Shown here one piece after another: positions 31,918 through 39,631 of a stretch of DNA of 64,000 nt (position 1 is the stretch's first letter; every line of letters begins with the position of its first letter). Source of the DNA: Actinoplanes cyaneus (lineage in GTDB: Bacteria; Actinomycetota; Actinomycetes; Mycobacteriales; Micromonosporaceae); NCBI RefSeq assembly GCF_016862095.1, contig NZ_BOMH01000038.1:1-64000 (forward strand), written 5' to 3'. The notes under the pieces were generated by a model. It was not told where the DNA came from. It did not search any database and worked only from the letters and a program-made list of their open reading frames with translations. The translations under genes were made by a program, and so were the position numbers.

Positions 31918-31932
31918 GATGACCTCCAGTTA

Positions 31933-31960
31933 CATACTCAAGGTACGTACTTGTAGTATG
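31933..31960. promoter_or_regulatory. Operator between SnoaL-like and TetR genes
   Basis: CATACT (31933-31938) and AGTATG (31955-31960) flank a perfect GTACGTAC centre (31943-31950). Only three base pairs in each 14-base half are unmatched. It lies 15 bases upstream of the SnoaL-like start and 43 bases before the TetR start. Assignment to that TetR is by position. Confidence 0.65.
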
Positions 31961-32003
31961 CATCTTCAGCAGTGTCCGGACAGATGTCAATCGGAGAAAC
32001 CTC

Positions 32004-32600
32004 ATGCCGTCCCGCCGCAGTCAGGCCGAGCGATCCGCCGGCACCACCTCCGAGCTGCTCACGCACGCGACCGCGGCCTTCGGCGCCGTCGGCTACGACC
32101 GTGTCTCCGTCGATGCCGTGGCGGAAGCCGCCGGGCTGACCAAGGGCGCGGTCTACCATCACTTCGGCGGTAAACAGGGACTGTTCCTGGCCGTCTACAC
32201 CGACGCGCACGAGCGCATCGCCGCCCGGACGGCCACCGCCGTCGCTGCCGCCGCCCCCACCGCCTGGCAGCGCCTGGAAGCCGGGGTGGCGCAATTCCTG
32301 ACCGCCGTCGCGGAGCCGCACCGGCAACGCATCGTGGTCGTCGACGGCCCCCGAGTCCTCGACCGCGCCACCATCCGCAACATCGAGGACCGGCACGCCG
32401 CGGGCCTCCTACGAGACGCGTTCAGGCGGCTCCGGGAGGCGGGCGACCTGGCGGCGGGCGACGACACCATGCGTACCCGGCTGGTGATCGGCGCCCTCTG
32501 CGAGGCAGCCACGACGATTGCCGAGTCCCCGGCACCGGAGCAAGCCCTCACCGCGGCCCGAACCGACATCAACCGCCTGCTGACGGGCCTCCGCGCTTAG
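32004..32600 (+). CDS. TetR-family regulator
   Basis: 198 residues with GGAG seven bases before the ATG at 32004. The N-terminal HTH is textbook: SELLTHATAAFGAVGYDRVS, AVAEAAGLTKGAVYHHFGGK (recognition helix), FLAVYTDAHERIA. The C-terminal domain has PHRQRIVVVDGPRVLDRATI and helical remainder typical of the QacR/TetR group. It is divergent from the SnoaL-like gene, which it most likely represses together with itself through the palindrome at 31933-31960. Ligand unknown. Confidence 0.93.
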   Translation: MPSRRSQAERSAGTTSELLTHATAAFGAVGYDRVSVDAVAEAAGLTKGAVYHHFGGKQGLFLAVYTDAHERIAARTATAVAAAAPTAWQRLEAGVAQFLTAVAEPHRQRIVVVDGPRVLDRATIRNIEDRHAAGLLRDAFRRLREAGDLAAGDDTMRTRLVIGALCEAATTIAESPAPEQALTAARTDINRLLTGLRA

Positions 32601-32740
32601 ACACGGAGGGACTTCGGGCGTACGCACGAGGGTGCGCGCCGCCTGGGGCCCGAACAATCCGCAGGACACCACCGCCTTACTGCACGAGGCAGCTGAGCAC
32701 GCGACGCCCGGCTCCGGACGGCTGTTTCCACGGTGGCCGT

Positions 32741-32757
32741 CGCGGCCTCTCCCCCGG
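32741..32757. repeat. 17-base direct repeat, copy 1 (copy 2 at 33109-33125)
   Basis: CGCGGCCTCTCCCCCGG occurs at 32741-32757 and identically at 33109-33125, 368 bases apart in the same orientation. The second copy lies inside the C-terminal end of the small-protein gene at 33082-33339. This may reflect an old duplication or recombination. Confidence 0.5.
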
Positions 32758-32776
32758 ACGGAACCAGCGCGCTCCC

Positions 32777-32829
32777 GGCTGGCGTTCACCGTGGTGAGGC
32801 GGCCGCGACAACCACCGTGAAAGCCAGCC
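32777..32829. repeat. Long imperfect inverted repeat (hairpin)
   Basis: Arms GGCTGGCGTTCACCGTGGT (32777-32795) and ACCACCGTGAAAGCCAGCC (32811-32829) pair at 17 of 19 positions around a 15-base GC-rich loop. It is too far from the TetR stop (about 180 bases) to be its simple terminator. It could be a structured RNA, a mobile-element end or a late terminator. Confidence 0.55.
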
Positions 32830-33081
32830 GGAAGCTGCGCCGCGGTGCTTGCTCTTCTACCCCGCCACCAGCGTGAATGGGGATAGCTGCGCTCGAAGGC
32901 TGTCGACGCTGCGGGCGGTGTGGAGCCGTACCGAAGAATCGCTCGTCGGTGTTTCGAGGAGCCATCCGGTGACATGATGCGGCGGTGCTCCTCACGCGAC
33001 GGTCCCGTCATGACCGCGTGGCGGCGTCGCTGCGTGACCGCGAGCTGCTGCACCGGGGCAACGGCAACAGGAACCGCGACC

Positions 33082-33339
33082 TCAACGATTCCCGGACCGG
33101 TCGGCTTTCGCGGCCTCTCCCCCGGGCGGCGCCATCCGGTCTCCGGTCATCGGCGGCTCGCCCGCAGGTTGATCCTGGCCGGCCGGCTCCGCGGGCGCGG
33201 CGGGCCGGCCGGGACGGAACGCGCGCGGGTCGAACGCGCCGCCGGGATGCTCCCGGACGAACTCGCCCTGGGCGTCACTGATCAGGCCCTCGGCACGGTC
33301 GGGATCGTTCTGCGGGTATCGGTCCTGTGCGTCGTTCAT
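33082..33339 (-). CDS. Small hydrophilic hypothetical protein
   Basis: 85 residues from ATG 33339: MNDAQDRYPQNDPDRAEGLI, SDAQGEFVREHPGGAFDPRA, then a Pro/Ala-rich tail. It is acidic in the first half and likely disordered; no cysteines, no signal peptide, no known family. A second small hydrophilic gene lies upstream in the same direction. The frame could start further upstream at 33399, but the added residues are unlike a protein start. Confidence 0.5.
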   Translation of the reverse strand: MNDAQDRYPQNDPDRAEGLISDAQGEFVREHPGGAFDPRAFRPGRPAAPAEPAGQDQPAGEPPMTGDRMAPPGGEAAKADRSGNR

Positions 33340-33416
33340 TCCTGGGACGTACCCGCGCGCACGCCCGGCATACCATCGCCGATCACCCCAAACCGCCACT
33401 CTGCCGTACGGACGTG

Positions 33417-33602
33417 TCAGCCGAGTTCGCCGGGCAGCGGTTCGGACGTGCGGTGACCGGTGTCGTCCACCTGCCCGGGCGCCATGCTGCCGCCGTGCGC
33501 CTCCTGCACGGGGTGCTCCTGGGCGCGGTGCTGCCCGGCGGCGGAGGCCGGCTCGTTCTCGGTGGTGCTTTCGCTGTACTTCTCGGGATCGACATCACTC
33601 AT
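33417..33602 (-). CDS. Small hydrophilic hypothetical protein
   Basis: 61 residues from ATG 33602 (MSDVDPEKYSESTTENEPAS), strongly polar with Glu, Ser, Gln and His, ending PLPGELG. GGGCTGATC precedes the ATG. Proteins of this composition (probably disordered, stress-related) are common in actinomycetes, but no function can be assigned. It may be cotranscribed with the 85-residue gene downstream, 77 bases apart. Confidence 0.5.
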   Translation of the reverse strand: MSDVDPEKYSESTTENEPASAAGQHRAQEHPVQEAHGGSMAPGQVDDTGHRTSEPLPGELG

Positions 33603-33704
33603 GATCAGCCCTATACCCGTACGGCGGGCTCTGATGCCGCACAGGTTCGGGGCCTGTCCCGCGTCTCGACAGGTTGCTGACATTGTCCGGTGAGGATCAG
33701 CGCC

Positions 33705-34322
33705 ATGTTCATCACCGACTCGCACCGCTCGCGCAGGGCGGCACCTCGGGCGGCTCCGCTGATCACCGCGGCGCTCGTTCTCGGCCTGATCGGGGGCTGC
33801 GGCGCCGGCAACGACGACGCGTCGTCCAGTGCGCCCGGCGTCGCCAGCCTGCAAAGTCCTGCCGCCGGCACTCCCACCGCCACGGCCCGGGCCACCTCCG
33901 CGGAGAGGCCGCTGATCCGGGAGGACGCCTCGGAGGAGGAGAAGGTCCGGCTGCGCGACATCTACGTCGACTGCATGTGGGAGAACGGCTTCCCGAAGCA
34001 GGACGGGATGAAGGGCCCGAACGGCGGCTATCCCAGCAATCTCGACGATTTCGACCTGGGGCCGGGCGTGGTGGAGCGGATCGAGAAGAACTGCGCGGCG
34101 AAGGAGCCCGAGTCACCGTTCGACCGGGCGCGGCGTCTCGATCCCGCCTTCGACGACCATGTCCGGGCGAACGTCAAGTGCCTCAACGACCACGGCATCA
34201 AGGCGGTGGTGCAGGACGGCGCCCCGGCACTGGTGGACGGGTTGCCCAGCCGGAGCAAGAGCCATCTTCTGGACGACTGTGAACGCGAGGCATTCGCGGA
34301 TTACTACTCGACGCTGAAGTGA
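33705..34322 (+). CDS. Lipoprotein of unknown function
   Basis: 205 residues from ATG 33705; a GTG at 33690 would add five residues. A signal peptide of lipoprotein type ends in the lipobox LIGGC (Cys about 32), followed by an Asp/Ser/Ala linker and a folded part with four further cysteines (DIYVDCMWENGFPKQDGMKG, RIEKNCAAKE, ANVKCLNDHG, LLDDCEREAFADYY). The cysteines are spaced to form two disulfides, as expected outside the membrane. Family unknown. A GC-rich hairpin just after the stop separates it from the two-component genes downstream. Confidence 0.75.
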   Translation: MFITDSHRSRRAAPRAAPLITAALVLGLIGGCGAGNDDASSSAPGVASLQSPAAGTPTATARATSAERPLIREDASEEEKVRLRDIYVDCMWENGFPKQDGMKGPNGGYPSNLDDFDLGPGVVERIEKNCAAKEPESPFDRARRLDPAFDDHVRANVKCLNDHGIKAVVQDGAPALVDGLPSRSKSHLLDDCEREAFADYYSTLK

Positions 34323-34332
34323 CAGTGACGGC

Positions 34333-34361
34333 CGCGGCCGGGGCAGTCGGCCCCGGCCGCG
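34333..34361 (+). terminator. Hairpin terminator after lipoprotein gene
   Basis: CGCGGCCGGGGC (34333-34344) pairs perfectly with GCCCCGGCCGCG (34350-34361) around a five-base loop. There is no U-tract, as is common in actinomycetes. It begins 10 bases past the lipoprotein stop. Confidence 0.7.
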
Positions 34362-34410
34362 ATTGTCGGGCAAATGTCAAGGGAATCGTCGGCGGTGACC
34401 GCGGCCGACC

Positions 34411-34416
34411 TATAGT
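34411..34416 (+). promoter_or_regulatory. -10 element placing a leaderless start
   Basis: TATAGT lies seven bases before the GTG start of the response regulator (34424), so the transcript would begin at or next to the start codon. No ribosome site is visible. The spacer and -35 are not consensus, so strength is uncertain. Confidence 0.45.
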
Positions 34417-34423
34417 CCGTCGC

Positions 34424-35137
34424 GTGTGCGCCCACATTCTTGTCGCGGAGGACAACCGCCGGCAGGCCGACATCGTCGGCCGCTATCTGCGTGCCGAGGG
34501 TCACCGGCTCTTCGTCGTCCACAACGGGCGCGACGCGCTCACCGAGGCGCGGCGGCTGCGCCCGGATCTCGTCGTCCTCGACGTCATGATGCCCGGTCTG
34601 GACGGCCTGAACGTGTGCCGGATCCTGCGCCGCGAGTCGTCGGTGCTGGTGCTGATGCTCACCGCCCGGGCCGGCGAGGACGACCTGCTGCTCGGGCTGG
34701 ACCTGGGCGCCGACGACTACCTGACCAAGCCGTACAGTCCGCGCGAGCTGGTGGCCCGGGTGCGCACCCTGCTGCGCCGCGTCGACCGGGTCCGGACCGA
34801 CGACACCGTGCTGCACGTCGGTGACCTGCGGGTCGACGTGTCCCGGCGCACCGTTCTCGCCGGCGGTGAGCAGGTCAGCTGCACCCCGGCCGAGTTCGCG
34901 ATCCTGGCGGTGATGGCCGGCCGGCCGGACCGGGTCTTCTCCCGCGCCCAGCTGCTGGAGACGGCCCAGGGCTCGGACCGTGACTCCACCAACCGGGCGG
35001 TCGACACCCACGTGTTGAACCTGCGCCGCAAGATCGAAGCCGATCCGCGACATCCGCGGCGGCTGCTGTCGGTGTACGGGCTCGGCTACAAACTCACCGA
35101 TCCCGCTCTCGGCCCGGCGGGCGCCGATGGGCACTGA
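34424..35137 (+). CDS. OmpR/PhoB-type response regulator
   Basis: 237 residues from GTG 34424. The receiver domain has the acidic pair at E9/D10, phospho-acceptor D53 (VVLDVMMPGLDG) and the conserved lysine in ADDYLTKPYSPREL. The C-terminal winged HTH (about 130-225) includes CTPAEFAILAVMAGRPDRVF and VDTHVLNLRRKIEADPRHPR, LLSVYGLGYKL. It overlaps the kinase gene by 11 bases and the pair should be one two-component system. Targets are not visible; the XRE gene that follows is on the other strand. It probably has a leaderless start. Confidence 0.93.
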   Translation: MCAHILVAEDNRRQADIVGRYLRAEGHRLFVVHNGRDALTEARRLRPDLVVLDVMMPGLDGLNVCRILRRESSVLVLMLTARAGEDDLLLGLDLGADDYLTKPYSPRELVARVRTLLRRVDRVRTDDTVLHVGDLRVDVSRRTVLAGGEQVSCTPAEFAILAVMAGRPDRVFSRAQLLETAQGSDRDSTNRAVDTHVLNLRRKIEADPRHPRRLLSVYGLGYKLTDPALGPAGADGH

Positions 35138-36905
35138 CGTGCCGCTGCGCCGCAGCCTGATCACGCGTCTGCTCGCCACCTCGATCCTGATCGCGGTCGC
35201 GGCGATCACGGCCACCGCGTGGTTGACGGTCCGCTCGACGACTCGGGCCATCGAGCGGCAGCAGGACCGCACGATCACCGGCGACACCCAGATCTACGAC
35301 ACCCTCATCGGGTACGCCGCCACGCACACCGCCTGGGACGACGTCACCACGACAGTCGCCGAGCTGAGCCAACGCACCGGCCACCGGGTGACCCTGCTGA
35401 CCCGGGACCGCCAGGTGATCGCCGACTCGGCGCCGGGCGGGCCGGACCTGCGCGCGGCACAGCCGTCCGCCACCGTCGACCCGTTACGCGTCGACGGCAG
35501 CCGGACCACCGCCATCGACGCCCGCGTCGTCGGACCGTACCGGCTCACCGCGGCCGAGCGCCGGGAACTCGACGGGTACGCCGAGCGCGACCTGCGATGC
35601 CTGCGCGGCAACATCAATGCCAGGATCGTTCACCTGCCCAGCGGCCGTCCCGTGATTACCCTGCCGGGCGCCGTCGACGGCACCTGCCGGAACAAGGACA
35701 TTCTTGCGCCGACCCCGACCGAGGAGAAGGCGCTGCGCGCCCTGACGAAGCTGATGGACACGTGCCTGCAGGTGCCGACCGCCACGTACTTCCGCATCAG
35801 CCCGCAGTTCGAGATCCTGCCGATGGGCCGGCCCCTCCCCCGCGGCGTCAGCCTCGACGACGTCCAGGAGTGCCTGCAATCGGCACGGCAGGTGCAGCTC
35901 GCCGCCTATGTCGCCCCGCCGGCCCTGCTGTTCATCACCGACGCCGACAGGGGGCCGGCGCCGCCGCCGATCAGCCTCACCCGCCCCAATCTGCTGCGCA
36001 TCGCCGGCGGGACCGGTCTCGTGCTGGCGGTCGCCGTGGCGGTCACCGTGCTGGCCGGGCTGCGCCTGGTCCGTCCGCTGCGCCGGCTCACCGAGCACGC
36101 CCGCCAGCCGGTCGACCAGCAGAGACAGGTCCCGGTCGGCACCCGCGACGAGATCGGCTACCTGGCGATCGCCCTCAACGACCTGACCCGCCGCCGGGAG
36201 ACCCTGGAAGCTCAGCGGCAGGCGCTGGTCAACGACCTCGCCCACGAGCTGCGTACGCCGCTGACCAACATCCGCAGCTGGATCGAGGCCGCCCAGGACG
36301 GCATGGCGCCGACCGACTCGCAACTGCTGGACGTGCTCGCCGACGAGACCGCGCTGCTGCAGCGCATCGTCGAGGACCTGCGTGACCTGGCGGCCGCGGA
36401 CAGCGGATCGCTGCGGCTGCACCCCGAGTTCGTCTACGTCAACGACGTCCTCACCCAGGTCGTCGACGCGCACCGCGGTGTCGCCGACGAGCACGGCGTC
36501 ACGCTGTCCACCGACTTCACCGCCGACCTGCAGATGTCGGCCGACCCGGTGCGCCTGCGCCAGCTCGTCGGCAACCTGGTCGCCAACGCGATCCGGCACA
36601 CCGACCCCGGCGGCCTGGTCCAGGTCCGCACCGCCGTGGCCGCGTCAGGCCTGGTCGTCGAGGTGGCCGACACCGGCGTCGGCATCGCCCCCGGCGACCT
36701 CGAGAAGATCTTCGACCGCTTCTGGCGTACGGACTCCTCGCGCAGCCGGTCGACCGGCGGCAGCGGACTGGGGCTGGCGATCGTCCGCAAGCTGGCCGAG
36801 GCGCACGACGGTCACGTCACGGTGACCAGCCGGCCCGGCGTCGGCAGCACCTTCCGCGTCAGCCTCCCGTTGTCCCGGCAGGCACCCGCCGACGCCGCGC
36901 GCTGA
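35127..36905 (+). CDS. Membrane sensor histidine kinase with four-Cys sensor domain
   Basis: 592 residues. TM1 is about 12-34 and TM2 about 292-315; between them lies a sensor domain of about 255 residues with four cysteines (158, 187, 213, 249). A HAMP region (316-365) precedes HisKA with LAHELRTPLTNI (phospho-acceptor H373) and HATPase with NLVANAIRHTDPGGLV, DTGVGIAPGDLEKIFDRFWR, GSGLGLAIVRKLAEAHDG. The cysteines could form two disulfides, making a redox or cell-envelope sensor plausible. Overlap with the response regulator gene implies coupled translation. The signal is unknown. Confidence 0.93.
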   Translation: MGTDVPLRRSLITRLLATSILIAVAAITATAWLTVRSTTRAIERQQDRTITGDTQIYDTLIGYAATHTAWDDVTTTVAELSQRTGHRVTLLTRDRQVIADSAPGGPDLRAAQPSATVDPLRVDGSRTTAIDARVVGPYRLTAAERRELDGYAERDLRCLRGNINARIVHLPSGRPVITLPGAVDGTCRNKDILAPTPTEEKALRALTKLMDTCLQVPTATYFRISPQFEILPMGRPLPRGVSLDDVQECLQSARQVQLAAYVAPPALLFITDADRGPAPPPISLTRPNLLRIAGGTGLVLAVAVAVTVLAGLRLVRPLRRLTEHARQPVDQQRQVPVGTRDEIGYLAIALNDLTRRRETLEAQRQALVNDLAHELRTPLTNIRSWIEAAQDGMAPTDSQLLDVLADETALLQRIVEDLRDLAAADSGSLRLHPEFVYVNDVLTQVVDAHRGVADEHGVTLSTDFTADLQMSADPVRLRQLVGNLVANAIRHTDPGGLVQVRTAVAASGLVVEVADTGVGIAPGDLEKIFDRFWRTDSSRSRSTGGSGLGLAIVRKLAEAHDGHVTVTSRPGVGSTFRVSLPLSRQAPADAAR

Positions 36906-36925
36906 GCCGGCGGATTCCCGGGCGG

Positions 36926-37789
36926 TCAGTCGTAGGCGGGCTCGGGGACACCGGCCACCAGCGCCAGCCGCATCTTCGTGTCGTCGTCGGTGCCGGGCGC
37001 CGCGGTCAGGATGACGGTCTTCAGGTCCTCGTCACCGTCGCGCATGACATCGCAGTCGACCTCGATCGGACCGACCATCGGATGCGCGACGACCTTGTGA
37101 TCCTCCCGGTGGGCGCCGACCGCCCCCGCCTTCCACAGCTCCGCGAAACGCTCGTTGCCCAGGGTCAGATCCTTGATGAGACGGGCCAGGCCCCGGTCGC
37201 GGGGGAAGCGGCCGGTGGCGCGGCGCAGGTCCGAGACGACGGCGGCCTCCACCGCGTCACCGTCCTGCGAGACGACCGGCCACTGCGCCAGCCGCGGGCC
37301 CCGGTCGTCGACCGGGAAGGTGTCCCGCGCGAAGTTGCGCAACGCCGGCGGTGTCGACGACGGATCGCCGAGCAGCGCCGCCCACGCACGGTTCCACCAG
37401 ATCAGCTGCCAGTCGGCGGCGAACACCCCGACGGCGGCGTCACCGAGCCGGGCCAGCACCCGGTTCATGCCGGGCGGGATGTGGTGCGAGATCTCGCCGT
37501 CCGCCGGTGGCTCCAGGTGCGCCAGCCGATACAGGTGGTCGCGCTCGGCGCCGGTCAGCTGCAACGCGCGGGCCAGCGCCGCGACCACCTGCGCCGACGG
37601 TGTCGTGACGCGCCCCTGTTCCAGGCGGACGACGTAGTCGACCGAGATCCCGGCGAGGGTGGCGAGCTCCTCACGGCGCAGCCCGCTGGCCCGGCGGGTG
37701 CCGCCCCTGGGCAGGCCCACCGCGACCGGGGTCAGCCGGTCACGCCAGGCACGCAACGTCGCTCCGAGCCCCGCTTCGTTCGTGATCAT
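36926..37789 (-). CDS. MmyB-type XRE transcriptional regulator
   Basis: 287 residues. The XRE HTH spans about 5-80 (GLRREELATLAGISVDYVVR, LEQGRVTTPSAQVVAALARA). The ligand-binding domain (about 105-285) has RLGDAAVGVFAADWQLIWWN and the conserved HPMVGPIEVDCDVMRDGDED strand of MmyB proteins. ATG 37789 is separated by 145 bases from the divergent MerR gene. No obvious target gene adjoins; the palindrome in the intergenic space fits MerR better than XRE. Confidence 0.9.
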   Translation of the reverse strand: MITNEAGLGATLRAWRDRLTPVAVGLPRGGTRRASGLRREELATLAGISVDYVVRLEQGRVTTPSAQVVAALARALQLTGAERDHLYRLAHLEPPADGEISHHIPPGMNRVLARLGDAAVGVFAADWQLIWWNRAWAALLGDPSSTPPALRNFARDTFPVDDRGPRLAQWPVVSQDGDAVEAAVVSDLRRATGRFPRDRGLARLIKDLTLGNERFAELWKAGAVGAHREDHKVVAHPMVGPIEVDCDVMRDGDEDLKTVILTAAPGTDDDTKMRLALVAGVPEPAYD

Positions 37790-37887
37790 GAGACCTATTC
37801 TCTCGCGCCGCTCCGGGGCCGGACTGGTAAAGGTTTTCCTACCGTCGGCTCACCGGCGGCGCCGGATGGTGGCTACGCTGATCTTCA

Positions 37888-37907
37888 CCTCGACGTGAAG
37901 TTCGAGG
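37888..37907. promoter_or_regulatory. MerR-type dyad promoter element
   Basis: CCTCGA (37888-37893) and TCGAGG (37902-37907) form a perfect dyad separated by eight bases, the geometry of MerR/SoxR-type operators that sit inside an over-long promoter spacer. It is 27 bases upstream of the MerR start (37935), consistent with autoregulation. Confidence 0.55.
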
Positions 37908-37934
37908 CCATCAGGATCACACGGAGGACGACGG

Positions 37935-38306
37935 GTGCAGATCGGGGACCTGGCCGCGGCGACCGGCGTCAGCACACGCGCCCTGCGGTACTACGAGGAG
38001 CAGGGGCTGCTGACCCCGCTCCGCAGCGCCGGCGGTCACCGCCGGTACGGGCCGGACGCCGTCGAGCGGGTCCAGTGGATCCAGCGCCTGTTCGCCGCCG
38101 GCCTGAGCAGCAGCGCGATCCTCGGCCTGCCGCCGTGCGGGCCGTCCGGCCTCGACCTCGACGCGACACTGCAGCGGCTGGTCGGCGCACGGGACCGCAT
38201 CGACAGCCAGATGCGGGAACTGGCAGCGACCCGGGACAGCCTCGACGGCCTCATCGAGCAGGCCCAACGCGAGCGCGCCGCCCGCCGCCGTGCCCCGGCC
38301 TCCTGA
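37935..38306 (+). CDS. MerR-family regulator
   Basis: 123 residues from GTG 37935. The N-terminal HTH and wing are standard: MQIGDLAAATGVSTRALRYY, EEQGLLTPLRSAGGHRRYGP, followed by the dimerisation helix VQWIQRLFAAGLSSSAILGL. The C-terminal helix (RDRIDSQMRELAATRDSLDG) forms the antiparallel coiled coil. The effector-binding part is short, with one cysteine (LPPCGPSG), so metal or redox sensing is not assured. No target enzyme follows; only degenerate sequence lies downstream. Confidence 0.92.
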   Translation: MQIGDLAAATGVSTRALRYYEEQGLLTPLRSAGGHRRYGPDAVERVQWIQRLFAAGLSSSAILGLPPCGPSGLDLDATLQRLVGARDRIDSQMRELAATRDSLDGLIEQAQRERAARRRAPAS

Positions 38307-38530
38307 CCGCCGCCTCCAGCAGGTGCGTCGCCAGGTGCATGTCATGTTCGAACCCGGCCTGGTGCGCTCCGTTGTTGTCCTGGTCATCGGCCCAGCTCTG
38401 CAGACCGAGCCCGAAGATCCACGCCACACCTGCGGTGATACCCACCAACCACGCGGCAGTGAGTCCCGCGATCGCAAGAGAGGGCCACGACGGTTCCTTC
38501 GTCGCCGACAGAGCACGGCATCAACGCCGG
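38251..38530 (-). pseudogene. Fragment of a small membrane protein
   Basis: The minus frame carries a clear hydrophobic helix (LAIAGLTAAWLVGITAGVAW, then IFGLGLQSW) followed by a polar tail ADDQDNNGAHQAGFEHDMHL. Upstream the frame is open (ALSATKEPSWPS) back to a TGA, but no ATG or GTG precedes the helix; the first usable codons (TTG 38448) lie inside it. The end runs antiparallel into the MerR gene. I read it as a truncated membrane-protein gene. Confidence 0.35.
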
Positions 38531-38580
38531 CCACTCGGCCATGGTCAACCGGGCCCTGATCGGCTTCCTGATCAGCTGAC

Positions 38581-39546
38581 TCAACCACTTGACGAGGGCC
38601 GCCAGATCTCCTGGCGGCCCTCGTGGCGTTTCACCGTGGTGCGGAATCGGCCGGGTGTCGTGCCGTGAGAGCGGGCGAATGCTCGGCTGAAGGCCGGAAC
38701 CGACTGATAGCCGACGGCTGTGGCGATGGATTCGATCGGGTCCTGGGTCTTGCGCAGCCGGACTGCGGCCAGGTCCATGCGCCACTGCGTCAGGTAGGCG
38801 CCGGGGCTCTGCCCGACGGCCGCCGGAAAGCGACGGGACAGGGTCGCCCGGGAAACCGCAAGGGTGGACGCCAGCGTCGCCGTGGTCCACGGCCGGGCGG
38901 GCTCGGCGTGCAGACGTTCCACCGCGCTGTGCACGAGCGGATCGCCGAGCACGCCGAGCCAGGTGCCCTGATGACCCGGCCGGGTGGGCAACCAGGCCCG
39001 CATGACCTGGACGAGCAGGATGTCGACCAGACTGTTCAACACTGCCCTTCCGGCCAGCCGGGGATGGCTCAGTTCCCGCCCGAGCATCCGGACGGTGTCG
39101 TCGAAGCCGGTCTCGCCCTGATCCGCCCTCACGTGCACGACTTCGGGCAACGCGTCGATGACCTGGGTGCGCACGGTGTGGTCGCACTCGTAGCTGATGG
39201 TCAGGATGCGAGTCCGGGTGGGCGGCGACCCGAGATGGATCACTTCCCCGGCCTCGTACGCCCGCGCGGCCGCCGCCGGATCAGTGAACGGGGTGTCTGT
39301 CCGGGGCGAGCTGCTGAGTACGTGCGGCGGGCCGGCCGGCATCAGCACCACGTCTCCCGTCGCGAGTTCCAGCGACGACGTCGGCCGATCGCGGAGAGTG
39401 AGCCAGGCGCCGCCCGCGGCGACCACGTACAGAACTGCCGCGGTGCAGCCGACGACCGGGACCGACCAGTTCTCGCCCGCCTCGATCCGTGCCCCGATGG
39501 TGCCCCGCACGCCGGATATCTCGAGCACGTCTGCGACCAGATCCAC
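38581..39546 (-). CDS. AraC-family regulator with cupin sensor domain
   Basis: 321 residues. The N-terminal half is a cupin-type ligand domain (about 1-185) with GENWSVPVVGCTAAVLYVVA, LATGDVVLMPAGPPHVLSSS and the linker HVRADQGETGFDDTVRMLGR. The C-terminal half has two HTH motifs: TTATLASTLAVSRATLSRRF and IATAVGYQSVPAFSRAFARS, then GTTPGRFR. It is divergent from the quinone oxidoreductase gene, whose expression it probably controls. This arrangement (AraC with cupin_6 next to an oxidoreductase) is frequent in actinomycetes. Ligand unknown. Confidence 0.92.
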   Translation of the reverse strand: MDLVADVLEISGVRGTIGARIEAGENWSVPVVGCTAAVLYVVAAGGAWLTLRDRPTSSLELATGDVVLMPAGPPHVLSSSPRTDTPFTDPAAAARAYEAGEVIHLGSPPTRTRILTISYECDHTVRTQVIDALPEVVHVRADQGETGFDDTVRMLGRELSHPRLAGRAVLNSLVDILLVQVMRAWLPTRPGHQGTWLGVLGDPLVHSAVERLHAEPARPWTTATLASTLAVSRATLSRRFPAAVGQSPGAYLTQWRMDLAAVRLRKTQDPIESIATAVGYQSVPAFSRAFARSHGTTPGRFRTTVKRHEGRQEIWRPSSSG

Positions 39547-39631
39547 GCAGCCATCCTAGATGAGGCAGTTGAACAAGAATATGAGCTGATCTGGCATCGA
39601 CTGCCGCACCCACTTTCCCTAGCGTGAATGC

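Larger units (their letters stand above)
32601..33081. other. Intergenic stretch with hairpin and direct repeat
   Basis: There is no supported gene. The stretch contains an imperfect inverted repeat with 19-base arms (32777-32795 and 32811-32829) and the first copy of a 17-base direct repeat (32741-32757); the second copy (33109-33125) is just past the stretch, inside the small-protein gene at 33082-33339. Open frames here are Arg/Pro/Ser-rich and carry no motifs. Confidence 0.45.

Noticed and set aside
38511..38579. Plus-strand tail EHGINAGHSAMVNRALIGFL resembling the end of an alpha/beta hydrolase
   Set aside because: Only 23 codons, no catalytic motif beyond a possible GHS; too short to separate from chance.
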